Shown: positions 43,554 through 51,413 of the stretch, piece after piece
Layout of the letters: each line of letters starts with the position of its first letter
How positions within the stretch are numbered: the stretch's first letter is position 1
Origin: Glaciecola sp028401415
Lineage (GTDB): Bacteria; Pseudomonadota; Gammaproteobacteria; Enterobacterales; Alteromonadaceae
Direction: 5' to 3'
Assembly: GCF_028401415.2 (NCBI RefSeq)
Contig: NZ_CP171821.2
Span: forward strand, 4,526,001-4,590,000
Length of the DNA: 64,000 bases
Notes under the pieces: model-generated
The model's input: only the letters and a program-made list of their open reading frames with translations
The model's database searches: none
Told to the model about the DNA's origin: nothing
Made by a program: the position numbers and the translations under genes

Positions 43554-45092
43554 ATGGAACAAGCTAAATCAACGTGGGTAACCCGTGCCCTCGATAAAGT
43601 GGAAGTTGTCGGGAATAAACTTCCCGACCCGGCTATCATATTCTTTATATGTTTGCTGATCATTTGGGTATGCTCAGCCATATTCTCACAATTCACGTTT
43701 GCCGCAATTGACCCAAGAACCGGCGAAGCCATCGTTATCAACAATTTGCTTACCGGCGCATCGCTTGCCGACTTTATGAGCCGTATGGTTACGATTTTTA
43801 CTGGCTTTGCGCCATTGGGCGTAGTACTGGTCGCGATGTTAGGCGTTGGCGTTGCTGAACACTCTGGTTTTATCAGCGCAGGTTTAAAGCGTATGTTAGA
43901 CGGCACGCCGAAAAAGCTATTAACCCCAATGGTGGTGCTGGTGGCTATTGTGAGCCATACCGCAACTGATGCAGGCTATGTTTTGGTTATTCCTTTGGCA
44001 GGCGTCATTTTCTACGCAATGGGGCGCCACCCACTAGCAGGCATAGCCGCCGCTTTTGCTGGCGTAAGCGGCGGATTTTCGGCGAATTTTGTGCCCTCGG
44101 CTATCGATCCTTTGCTACAAAGTTTCACTCAAGAAGCCGCACGCATTGTTGACCCCGCCATTATGGTGAACCCTTTAAACAACTGGTTTTTCAACTCAGC
44201 GTCGTCACTGCTGGTGATCGGGATTGCTTGGTATCTAACCGACAAAGTCATTGAGCCGCGTTTGAAGAATGTAGAAGTAGACGGAGACCCAGACGAAATA
44301 CCAAAATTCGAAGACCTTGATCCCAAACAAACACGCGCACTTCGATGGGCAACCGGCTCCATGGTATTGGGCATCGTATTATTAGTTGCGGTGCTAGTGC
44401 CTGAAAATTCCCCTATGCGCGATGCTGATGGCGTGCTGACCAGTTTTACAGCGCCCGCAATGCAGTCCATAGTGCCTATCATCTTTTTACTCTTTCTTAT
44501 GCCGGGTGTGGTATACGGATATATGTCAGGTACCTTCACGTCCACCAAAGACATGATAGACACGATGACCAAAGCCATGCAGGGAATGAGCTACTACATT
44601 GTAATGGCCTTTTTCTGCGCGTTGTTTATTGATGCATTCGGTAAATCCAACTTAGGTGCTCTAATGGCACTTGAAGGGGCTGAGGCATTGAAATCGCTAT
44701 CCTTACCGCCAATGATCACAATTGTTGGCATCGTATTTTTAACCGCATTTGTCAACTTATTTGTCGGCTCTAGCTCGGCTAAATGGGCCTTACTCGGCCC
44801 TATCTTTGTGCCTATGTTGATGCAGTTAAATATTTCACCTGACCTTACGCAGATTGCCTACAGGGTAGGAGATTCATCCAGTAACATTGTTACGCCTTTG
44901 CTACCTTATTTCCCACTTGTGGTGGTATATTGCCAGCGTTATGTGAAGTCGACTGGGATTGGTACTTTACTATCCATGATGCTGCCTTTCTGTATTACCT
45001 TGCTTATTTGCTGGACGAGTTTCTTGTTGCTCTATTGGGCCATTGGACTGCCCCTGGGTGTTCAGGCTAGCTATATTTATCCTGCGCCTTAA
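43554..45092 (+). CDS. AbgT-family transporter
   Basis: A 512-residue polytopic membrane protein of the AbgT family (VVGNKLPDPAIIFFICLLIIW, GFSANFVPSAIDPLL, FVNLFVGSSSAKWALLGP, YRVGDSSSNIVTPLLPYFPL). Family members import p-aminobenzoyl-glutamate or export sulfonamides and related aromatics. Starting 60 bp after kynU on the same strand, with GGAG upstream, it may be cotranscribed; transport of anthranilate, kynurenine or another aromatic acid is a reasonable inference. A long imperfect hairpin follows. Confidence 0.9.
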   Translation: MEQAKSTWVTRALDKVEVVGNKLPDPAIIFFICLLIIWVCSAIFSQFTFAAIDPRTGEAIVINNLLTGASLADFMSRMVTIFTGFAPLGVVLVAMLGVGVAEHSGFISAGLKRMLDGTPKKLLTPMVVLVAIVSHTATDAGYVLVIPLAGVIFYAMGRHPLAGIAAAFAGVSGGFSANFVPSAIDPLLQSFTQEAARIVDPAIMVNPLNNWFFNSASSLLVIGIAWYLTDKVIEPRLKNVEVDGDPDEIPKFEDLDPKQTRALRWATGSMVLGIVLLVAVLVPENSPMRDADGVLTSFTAPAMQSIVPIIFLLFLMPGVVYGYMSGTFTSTKDMIDTMTKAMQGMSYYIVMAFFCALFIDAFGKSNLGALMALEGAEALKSLSLPPMITIVGIVFLTAFVNLFVGSSSAKWALLGPIFVPMLMQLNISPDLTQIAYRVGDSSSNIVTPLLPYFPLVVVYCQRYVKSTGIGTLLSMMLPFCITLLICWTSFLLLYWAIGLPLGVQASYIYPAP

Positions 45093-45112
45093 AGCAATAT
45101 TCAGCTACATTC

Positions 45113-45160
45113 GCAGTGCTTATAGTCCGAATTAGCAAATAATTCGGACAAAAGCATTGC
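45113..45160. repeat. Long imperfect inverted repeat after the AbgT gene
   Basis: GCAGTGCTT and AAGCATTGC (8 of 9) enclose TCCGAATT and AATTCGGA with a 7-nt loop, giving a two-part stem of about 17 bp. It lies 20 bp after the transporter stop, without a U-tract; it may be an mRNA-end structure. The remaining 200 bp to aroF hold no clear gene. Confidence 0.5.
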
Positions 45161-45365
45161 TGTTGCTGTGGATGTTTGTTAAAACGCTAGCAACGATGAT
45201 AAACACACAAAACCATCGATTCGCAGTAAGGGACACATCATTTCCGACAGAAAGTAGCCTGCCGCCAAAATGAACTTGGCGCTTGATACATGAATAACAA
45301 CAGTATCTTTACTAAAAATAAATATCGCGCTTATCCAGCGCACATAGAATGACAATCATACTCAC

Positions 45366-46451
45366 ATGCAAAAAGACAGTGTAAACAATTTACATGTTGC
45401 CTCGGAACAAGTCTTGGTAACACCTGAGCAGCTATCACAAGAGCTTCCCGCTAGCGACAAAGCCCTAAATTACGTAAAAAGCGCCAGAAGCGTGATTTCA
45501 GATATTATTCACGGAAACGATCACCGTTTACTGGTAGTTTGCGGGCCATGCTCCATTCACGACGTTGACGCGGCAAAAGAATACGCTTTAAAACTCAAAG
45601 AGCTTCACGAATCTTGCAAAGATACTTTATATCTCGTGATGCGCGTTTATTTTGAAAAACCTCGCACCACTACTGGCTGGAAAGGGCTCATTAATGACCC
45701 ACATATTGATGATTCTTTCGACATCGATACTGGCATTCGCCGCGCCAGAGAGTTACTGAACTTTTTAGCTGAACTGGAAATACCCGTAGCAACAGAAGCT
45801 TTAGATCCCATTAGTCCTCAATATTTGTCTGAGTTTTTTGCTTGGGCAGCCATTGGTGCGCGAACCTCAGAATCGCAAACCCACCGTGAGATGGCCAGCG
45901 GCCTATCCATGCCGGTAGGCTTCAAAAATGGCACGGATGGCTCATTAGATATTGCTATTAACGCGTTAAAATCAGCCGCCTCAGGTCATAGCTTTATGGG
46001 TATTAATAAACAAGGCCAAGTCAGCATCATCAAAACAGAGGGTAATCCCGACGGGCATATTATTTTGCGAGGCGGCAAGCAGCCAAATTACGATTCTGTA
46101 TGCGTTGCCCAATGTGAAGAGGATTTAAAAGCAGCAAATGTCACTGCGCCGCTTGTGGTGGATTGCTCTCATGCGAATTCAGCAAAGGACTATCGACGCC
46201 AGCCTTTGGTTGCCGAAAACGTGGTCAATCAAATTTTAGAGGGCAATCAGTCTATCATTGGCATCATGCTGGAAAGCCATTTGGTGGCAGGCAATCAAGG
46301 CACTAAAGGCAAAACGGCTGAGCAACTCACTTACGGACTATCGATCACCGACGGCTGTATTGATTGGGAACAAACCCAAAAAGCGATAGTGGCTGCCCGC
46401 GAGAAGTTAATTACTGTGCTTCCCCTACGAATGCAAAAGCGAGAGGCATAG
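45366..46451 (+). CDS. aroF: 3-deoxy-7-phosphoheptulonate synthase, AroF/G/H type
   Basis: A 361-residue class I DAHP synthase, which condenses PEP and erythrose 4-phosphate at the entry to the shikimate pathway. Motifs: VCGPCSIHD (metal/PEP Cys), RVYFEKPRTTTGWKG, GARTSESQTHREMASGLSMP (read as two parts) and VVDCSHANSAKD. The symbol is given because tyrA follows directly, as in the E. coli tyrosine-controlled aroF-tyrA operon; feedback specificity cannot be read from the sequence. Its TAG lies 3 bases before the tyrA start, in the same frame. Confidence 0.88.
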   Translation: MQKDSVNNLHVASEQVLVTPEQLSQELPASDKALNYVKSARSVISDIIHGNDHRLLVVCGPCSIHDVDAAKEYALKLKELHESCKDTLYLVMRVYFEKPRTTTGWKGLINDPHIDDSFDIDTGIRRARELLNFLAELEIPVATEALDPISPQYLSEFFAWAAIGARTSESQTHREMASGLSMPVGFKNGTDGSLDIAINALKSAASGHSFMGINKQGQVSIIKTEGNPDGHIILRGGKQPNYDSVCVAQCEEDLKAANVTAPLVVDCSHANSAKDYRRQPLVAENVVNQILEGNQSIIGIMLESHLVAGNQGTKGKTAEQLTYGLSITDGCIDWEQTQKAIVAAREKLITVLPLRMQKREA

Positions 46452-46454
46452 TTT

Positions 46455-47585
46455 CTGAGTAACTTAGACCAACTGCGACAGCAAATTGATAGCATCGATA
46501 GCGAGCTTGTGGCTTTGCTACAAAGGCGTGGTCAAGTCACAAAAAAAATTGGCGAGCTTAAGAGCAAACAAGCTATGCCAATTTATGTGCCTGAACGTGA
46601 GAAGGCTTTAATTGAGGCTAGACGCAAAGAGGCTGAAGCGCTTGGCGTATCGCCAGATTTGATTGAGGACATTCTCAGGCGCATGATGCGAGATTCGTAT
46701 CATTCTCAGCACGCCAAATATGCATGTGTGAATAATGACATCGAAAAAGTCGTGATACTGGGCGGTGGCGGCGCATTGGGCAAGGTACTGGTTTCCTTAT
46801 TTAAAAACAGCGATTACCCTGTTGAGGTGCTAGAACAAGCAGACTGGCCAAACGCAGCAAATATACTAAAAGACGCAGATTTAGTGATGGTTGCCGTGCC
46901 AATTAATAGCACATGCGAAATCATTGAAGCTCTCCCCAGCTTAAAACCTAGCTGTATACTCGCGGATGTCACTAGTATCAAACAAGCACCGTTAGATGCC
47001 ATGATGCAAGTACACTCAGGCCCGGTCGTAGGTTTACATCCCATGTTTGGCCCAGACTCGCCAGGCATGATTAAACAAGTGGTTGTAGTATGTGAGGGAA
47101 GGCGGCCAGAGCAATACCAATGGTTGCTCGATCAAATGTCGCTTTGGGGCGCATCGCTATATCACAGCAGTGCGCAAGAGCACGATCACGCCATGGCCTA
47201 CATACAAGTCATGCGCCACTTTTCTACTTTCGTATATGGCCAGCACCTTCAGCAAGAAAACCCAAAACTAGAAGAGTTAGTCGCGTTCAGCTCGCCCATT
47301 TACCGTCTCGAACTGGCCATGGTAGGCAGGCTATTCGCACAAGCGCCTGAACTATATGCGGATATCATTTTTAGCAACGAGCAAAGCGTTGACTTACTTA
47401 AAGGGTTCAACCGGCGTTTTGAAGATGCTATTTCGCTGCTCGAATCGGGAGACAAAAAAGGCTTTGTTGAGCGCTTTAAACAAACTGCACAATGGTTTGG
47501 TGATTACGCGAAAGTGTGCATGGTAGATAGTAAAAAGTTGCTGTTGAAAGCGGATGATAGTCACTTGCTTCGCAAGCTTAAGTAG
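46455..47585 (+). CDS. tyrA: Chorismate mutase / prephenate dehydrogenase TyrA, CTG start
   Basis: Makes 4-hydroxyphenylpyruvate for tyrosine. The N-terminal chorismate mutase domain (LDQLRQQIDSIDSEL..., PIYVPEREKALIEARRKEAE) is followed by the NAD-linked dehydrogenase (VVILGGGGALGKVLVSLF, GLHPMFGPDSPG). The first conventional start is GTG at 46509, which would remove the first helix with the catalytic Arg. CTG at 46455 restores the family N-terminus (376 residues, E. coli 373) and has AGAGG 8 nt upstream, so it is the likely start. In frame with aroF, one codon after its TAG. Confidence 0.85.
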   Translation: MSNLDQLRQQIDSIDSELVALLQRRGQVTKKIGELKSKQAMPIYVPEREKALIEARRKEAEALGVSPDLIEDILRRMMRDSYHSQHAKYACVNNDIEKVVILGGGGALGKVLVSLFKNSDYPVEVLEQADWPNAANILKDADLVMVAVPINSTCEIIEALPSLKPSCILADVTSIKQAPLDAMMQVHSGPVVGLHPMFGPDSPGMIKQVVVVCEGRRPEQYQWLLDQMSLWGASLYHSSAQEHDHAMAYIQVMRHFSTFVYGQHLQQENPKLEELVAFSSPIYRLELAMVGRLFAQAPELYADIIFSNEQSVDLLKGFNRRFEDAISLLESGDKKGFVERFKQTAQWFGDYAKVCMVDSKKLLLKADDSHLLRKLK

Positions 47586-47624
47586 TCATTCCGCGATATA
47601 AATCGTAATACTCATATTTAATGA

Positions 47625-48821
47625 TTATTTCTCGGTAAGCGCATTCACTGCGGCAACTTTTGTGGGGGATACTTCCTCTACTGGATAGCAACCCAGGACT
47701 TTGAAATAGCGTGTCATGCCGCGAAGCGTATCAATGGCTTGCTGAACCGGGCCGTCTTCAATATTGCCCTCCATATCGACATAAAACATCTCCTCCCATG
47801 GATTACCATTAATTGGACGCGATTCCAATTTGGTCATGTTGATATTGTTTTGCTTCAATACTGTTAACGCATCCACCAAAGCACCAGGGGTTTGTACTGT
47901 AGACATAATAACTGTCGTTTTCGCCGGCACTTGCAACGGCACTTTTATGGCATTGCTTGCTACTACAATAAAGCGACTGTGGTTTTCTTTCTGGTTAGCC
48001 AAGTTAGATTTTAATGCTCTAAGATTATAAAGCTTCCCCCCCGCTTCCGAGCCAATAGCCGCGACATTTGGGCTTTGTAATTCGTTAACGGTCAACATTG
48101 CAGAAGAACTGCTGTCGCAAGGTTTGATTTCAAGATTCCCTAGCTCTGCTAAATAATGGCTGCACTGAGTAAATACCTGAGGATGTGCATAGAGCGTTCT
48201 AATATTTTGCAATTCCACAGGCGCTTCCAGGTCATTGTGAACCAGCAAAGCGTGGTTTATCGGGTGAGTGAGTTCTCCAATGATGCTTAATCGCGTATGC
48301 TGAAGTTGGTCGTAGACCTCGTTTATGCTACCCGATGATGTATTTTCAATCGGCAAAACCGCAAAGTCGGCTTCACTACTTTCTACTTTCTGTATGATTT
48401 CGGCAAAACTGCTGCATCCTATTTCCATCAGCTCACCGCTTCTTCTGGCAAAGTACTTTTGCGTGGCAAGATAGCTGTAAGACCCCTTTTCACCCAAAAA
48501 CGCAACGCGGTTTAACGGAAATTGTGATTCAGGATTCGCCCACTGAGATAGCATAGACTGCTGATTGAGCACGCTATCTTCAATAATGACGTGAAATAAT
48601 TTAGTGACAAAATGCGGGTCTAGCCCTACCGATTGGCCTTGCTTAATTAAGCGTACCAGTAACTGCTCTTCGCGCGCTTGGTCACGCACCGGTATGTGGT
48701 TTTTAACTTTCGTTTTCGCTACCTGCATCGTCAGGGTTTGACGTTTAGCAATGATTTCAAGTAACGATTGATCGGTATCGGTGATTGCTTTGCGCAATGC
48801 TTCTAATTCTTCAGTAGACAA
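47625..48821 (-). CDS. pheA: Chorismate mutase / prephenate dehydratase PheA
   Basis: A 398-residue bifunctional enzyme for phenylpyruvate. It has a chorismate mutase domain (residues 1-90; LRKAITDTDQSLLEIIAKRQ), a prephenate dehydratase domain (VAFLGEKGSYSYLATQKYF..., VLPIENTSSGSINEVYDQL) and a C-terminal ACT domain with the Phe-binding ESRPINGNPWEEMFYVD. It is convergent with aroF-tyrA, with 39 bp between them. No Phe-rich leader peptide is visible upstream, unlike E. coli pheA. Confidence 0.95.
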   Translation of the reverse strand: MSTEELEALRKAITDTDQSLLEIIAKRQTLTMQVAKTKVKNHIPVRDQAREEQLLVRLIKQGQSVGLDPHFVTKLFHVIIEDSVLNQQSMLSQWANPESQFPLNRVAFLGEKGSYSYLATQKYFARRSGELMEIGCSSFAEIIQKVESSEADFAVLPIENTSSGSINEVYDQLQHTRLSIIGELTHPINHALLVHNDLEAPVELQNIRTLYAHPQVFTQCSHYLAELGNLEIKPCDSSSSAMLTVNELQSPNVAAIGSEAGGKLYNLRALKSNLANQKENHSRFIVVASNAIKVPLQVPAKTTVIMSTVQTPGALVDALTVLKQNNINMTKLESRPINGNPWEEMFYVDMEGNIEDGPVQQAIDTLRGMTRYFKVLGCYPVEEVSPTKVAAVNALTEK

Positions 48822-48909
48822 GTCAATTCCCTAGTGTCACATTCACTTTATTCAGCTGTACCAGCCGAGCTTGCCTCGAATGTATGCAAGCAGGTCATTG
48901 ATGTCAATG

Positions 48910-49716
48910 CTAATCTGCGTGATCGAGCAATCTCGCTAAGATGTTACGCACTTCATCCGATTCAAAGGGTTTGTCGCAAAGCGCATTCACACCTGTTTGT
49001 TGAATATTTGTCATGTGGGTAGAGTTGGTCGACTCTGAAGTCACCATAATAATGGGAATATGCGTGGTTTCTGGGTTGAATCGAATAAACTCAGAGAGCT
49101 CACGTCCATCCATTTCTGGCATGTTGTAGTCGGTTACCACTAAATCGAAGGCTTGGTCTTTCAAAAAAGTAAGCGCGTGCGCACCGTTTTCTGCCTCAGT
49201 AATAGCCTCAATGCCCATGTTTTCAAGAACACGCCTAATATGATTACGCGCAAGTCGGCTGTCATCTACCAACAAGACTCGAACGTCTCTAATGTCGAAC
49301 AGGCTTAAATCGAGTTCTTCAGTATTCAATAGCTGCAGGCTGGCGTTGAGCCCGCGTTGCAAGTGAATAGGCTCAAAAGGCTTAGGTAAAATCGCGGCCA
49401 CGCCCGATTGCTTGAAGTTTTCCAACTTCTTGAGGCTACTTTCACTGGATACCAACATAAAGGGAATATTACTCGTCGCGTTTTCTGCTTTTAAGTGTTG
49501 CAAAATATCAAGTCCGCTACCATCTGCCAAATACATGGCGCTAACAACAACATCAACATTGTGCTTTTGGATTTCATGCTTCGCTTGCGCCACATTTTTG
49601 ACAATGTCGACACCGTTCACATCTTCTTTATTAAGCAGCGATTTAATAATTTTCGCTTGTGTATCAGACGGTTCTACTAGCAATATGTGTAAATCAGAAA
49701 TCGACAAAGTTTGCAT
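48910..49716 (-). CDS. Response regulator with two receiver domains, first degenerate
   Basis: A 268-residue protein made of two receiver domains and no output domain. The second (about residues 145-268) is complete: VLLVDDSRLARN, phospho-acceptor Asp in LVVTDYNMPEMDG, MVTSES and CDKPF. The first (about 5-125) has VEPSD in place of VDDS and VVVSAMYLADGSG, where Ala replaces the acceptor Asp, so it is unlikely to be phosphorylated, although KPF is kept. The layout suggests a CheY-like signalling relay of unknown partner. No kinase is nearby. Confidence 0.88.
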   Translation of the reverse strand: MQTLSISDLHILLVEPSDTQAKIIKSLLNKEDVNGVDIVKNVAQAKHEIQKHNVDVVVSAMYLADGSGLDILQHLKAENATSNIPFMLVSSESSLKKLENFKQSGVAAILPKPFEPIHLQRGLNASLQLLNTEELDLSLFDIRDVRVLLVDDSRLARNHIRRVLENMGIEAITEAENGAHALTFLKDQAFDLVVTDYNMPEMDGRELSEFIRFNPETTHIPIIMVTSESTNSTHMTNIQQTGVNALCDKPFESDEVRNILARLLDHAD

Positions 49717-49750
49717 TCAGTTCTCTCTTGTAACCCTAAGCTAAAGCTGG

Positions 49751-50074
49751 CTATCCGCCAGCGAGTTTTACTTTATAACCTTGTTGCTCAAGTAGTTGTT
49801 TAAGCTTTTCTCGGACATCGCCTTGGATTTCAATGGTGAAGTCTTTGACTGAGCCTCCGCATCCACACTGTTTTTTCAGTGTTGAACAAAGCGACTTAAG
49901 TTCATCTTTCGATAAGGGCAATCCTTCAATACTGCTGACGCCTTTACCTTTTTTTCCTTTAGTAATGCGTTTGATACGCACAATGCCGTCGCCTTTTGGC
50001 GCAGAACTCGTTTCGCGGTCGTCTTGTTTTATGCGTCCCGTATCGGTCGAATAAACTAATCTTGAGTTGTTCAT
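49751..50074 (-). CDS. yciH: SUI1/eIF1-like translation factor YciH
   Basis: A 107-residue protein with the SUI1 domain (about residues 30-105): KGVSSIEGLPLSKDELK, LCSTLKKQCGCGGSVKD, IQGDVREKLKQLLEQQGYKVKLAGG. YciH can affect initiation fidelity and is non-essential. It lies downstream of a divergent iron-import operon and upstream of the two-receiver gene, 34 bp away on the same strand. Confidence 0.92.
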   Translation of the reverse strand: MNNSRLVYSTDTGRIKQDDRETSSAPKGDGIVRIKRITKGKKGKGVSSIEGLPLSKDELKSLCSTLKKQCGCGGSVKDFTIEIQGDVREKLKQLLEQQGYKVKLAGG

Positions 50075-50261
50075 GGTTATCTCACTTGGGATGTATTAGC
50101 AATTTAGATGCCAAGCATTTTTCCAATGCTAAGATCAACAGGCCCCACATATATGCTTATGAATTACAATGGTATTGAGATGCTACAATAAAGCTCAAAG
50201 CCTTTTTACATTTTTTTGATTCGCTTATAAAACTGTTGAAAGAAATATGATACTATTTTCT

Positions 50262-50280
50262 AAATGAGACGTATTATCAA
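50262..50280. promoter_or_regulatory. Possible Fur box upstream of the iron ABC operon
   Basis: TGAGACG-T-ATTATCA resembles the 7-1-7 Fur motif TGATAAT-N-ATTATCA; the right half is perfect and the left half matches at 4 of 7. It is about 15 bp upstream of the substrate-binding gene of a ferric importer, where Fur control is expected. The match is partial, so it is a candidate only. Confidence 0.4.
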
Positions 50281-50294
50281 TAACGAAAAATGAT

Positions 50295-51365
50295 ATGCCA
50301 AGGCATGAATATTTACTTAACAATAACTGGAGGTGGGTTATCAAAAGTTTTACGTTTGCTTTATATACTTTATGTGTAGGAGTGATGCTTGGAACAACGG
50401 CGAACAGCTTCGCAGATGAAGTTAACGTGTATTCGGGGCGTCAAGAGGCCTTAATAAAGCCATTGCTAGACGAGTTTACTGAACGCACGAATATAAAAGT
50501 AAACTTGGTGACCGGAAAGGGCGATGCACTGATTAGTAGACTTAGCTCAGAAGGTGAGCTTAGCCCGGCTGACCTGATCTTAATGGCGGATGCGGGACGC
50601 TTAGTCAGAGCCAACAAAATGGGACTGACGCAGAGTATTGAAAGTGCGGTGATATTGCAACGAGTGCCGCAAGCATTACGTGCAAGCAACAACCATTGGA
50701 TAGCGCTTACCAAACGTGCTCGCCCAATCATGTACGTGAAGGGCAAAGTTGACCCCGTTAGCATAAGCTCTGTCCAAGATTTAGGCGACGAATCCTTGAA
50801 AGGGCAAATTTGTATTCGCTCATCAAGCAACATCTACAATCAATCCATGCTGGCCTCTATGATTATGCTCAACGGCGAAAACGAAACCCGCGAGTGGGCA
50901 AAAGGGGTGGTAAAGAACTTTGCTCGCACGCCTAAAGGCGGTGACCGAGACCAAATTAAAGCGATTGTTGCGGGTGAATGTAATTTTGCAGTTGCCAATA
51001 CGTATTATCTTGGCGGCATGTTAGCGTCGCAAGACGATGAAACACGTGAGATTGCTGAACAAGTGGGCGTTATTTGGCCCGATCAAGAGGGGCAAGGCAC
51101 GCACGTAAATGTGTCAGGTGCTGCCATCACAAAATATGCGCAAAACAAAGACGAAGCACAAATGCTGTTGAGTTTCATGCTAGAAGAAGCGTCACAGCGT
51201 TGGTATGCCGAAGTTAATCACGAATACCCTATTATTGAAGGGGTGAAATGGAGTGATGAGCTGACGTCTCTGGGTAAGTTTAAAGCGCAAAGCATCGATT
51301 TAGAACGCATGGGAGAGCTCAATGCACAGGCGCTTAAGCTGATGGATCAAGCCGGCTGGAGATAA
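50295..51365 (+). CDS. fbpA: Fe(3+) ABC transporter substrate-binding protein
   Basis: A 356-residue periplasmic protein of the FbpA/FutA type. After a hydrophobic signal (FALYTLCVGVMLGTTANSFA), the mature part begins EVNVYSGRQEALIKPLLDEF, typical of the family, and later carries the Tyr-rich iron-binding region (VANTYYLGGML). It delivers ferric iron to the permease encoded next. The permease reading frame opens directly after its stop. Confidence 0.9.
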   Translation: MPRHEYLLNNNWRWVIKSFTFALYTLCVGVMLGTTANSFADEVNVYSGRQEALIKPLLDEFTERTNIKVNLVTGKGDALISRLSSEGELSPADLILMADAGRLVRANKMGLTQSIESAVILQRVPQALRASNNHWIALTKRARPIMYVKGKVDPVSISSVQDLGDESLKGQICIRSSSNIYNQSMLASMIMLNGENETREWAKGVVKNFARTPKGGDRDQIKAIVAGECNFAVANTYYLGGMLASQDDETREIAEQVGVIWPDQEGQGTHVNVSGAAITKYAQNKDEAQMLLSFMLEEASQRWYAEVNHEYPIIEGVKWSDELTSLGKFKAQSIDLERMGELNAQALKLMDQAGWR

Positions 51366-51413
51366 GTCATCCAATCCAAAAGGCGCAAAAGCCCGTTTCT
51401 ACAGACTTCGGTA

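Noticed and set aside
45290..45352. 20-codon ORF before aroF (with one Phe and two Tyr) as an attenuation leader peptide
   Set aside because: No Shine-Dalgarno sequence, few Phe/Tyr codons and no following terminator-like hairpin.
45380..45394. TGTAAA-CAA-TTTACA near the aroF start as a TyrR box
   Set aside because: The spacer is 3 nt rather than 6, and it lies inside the coding sequence after the start codon.
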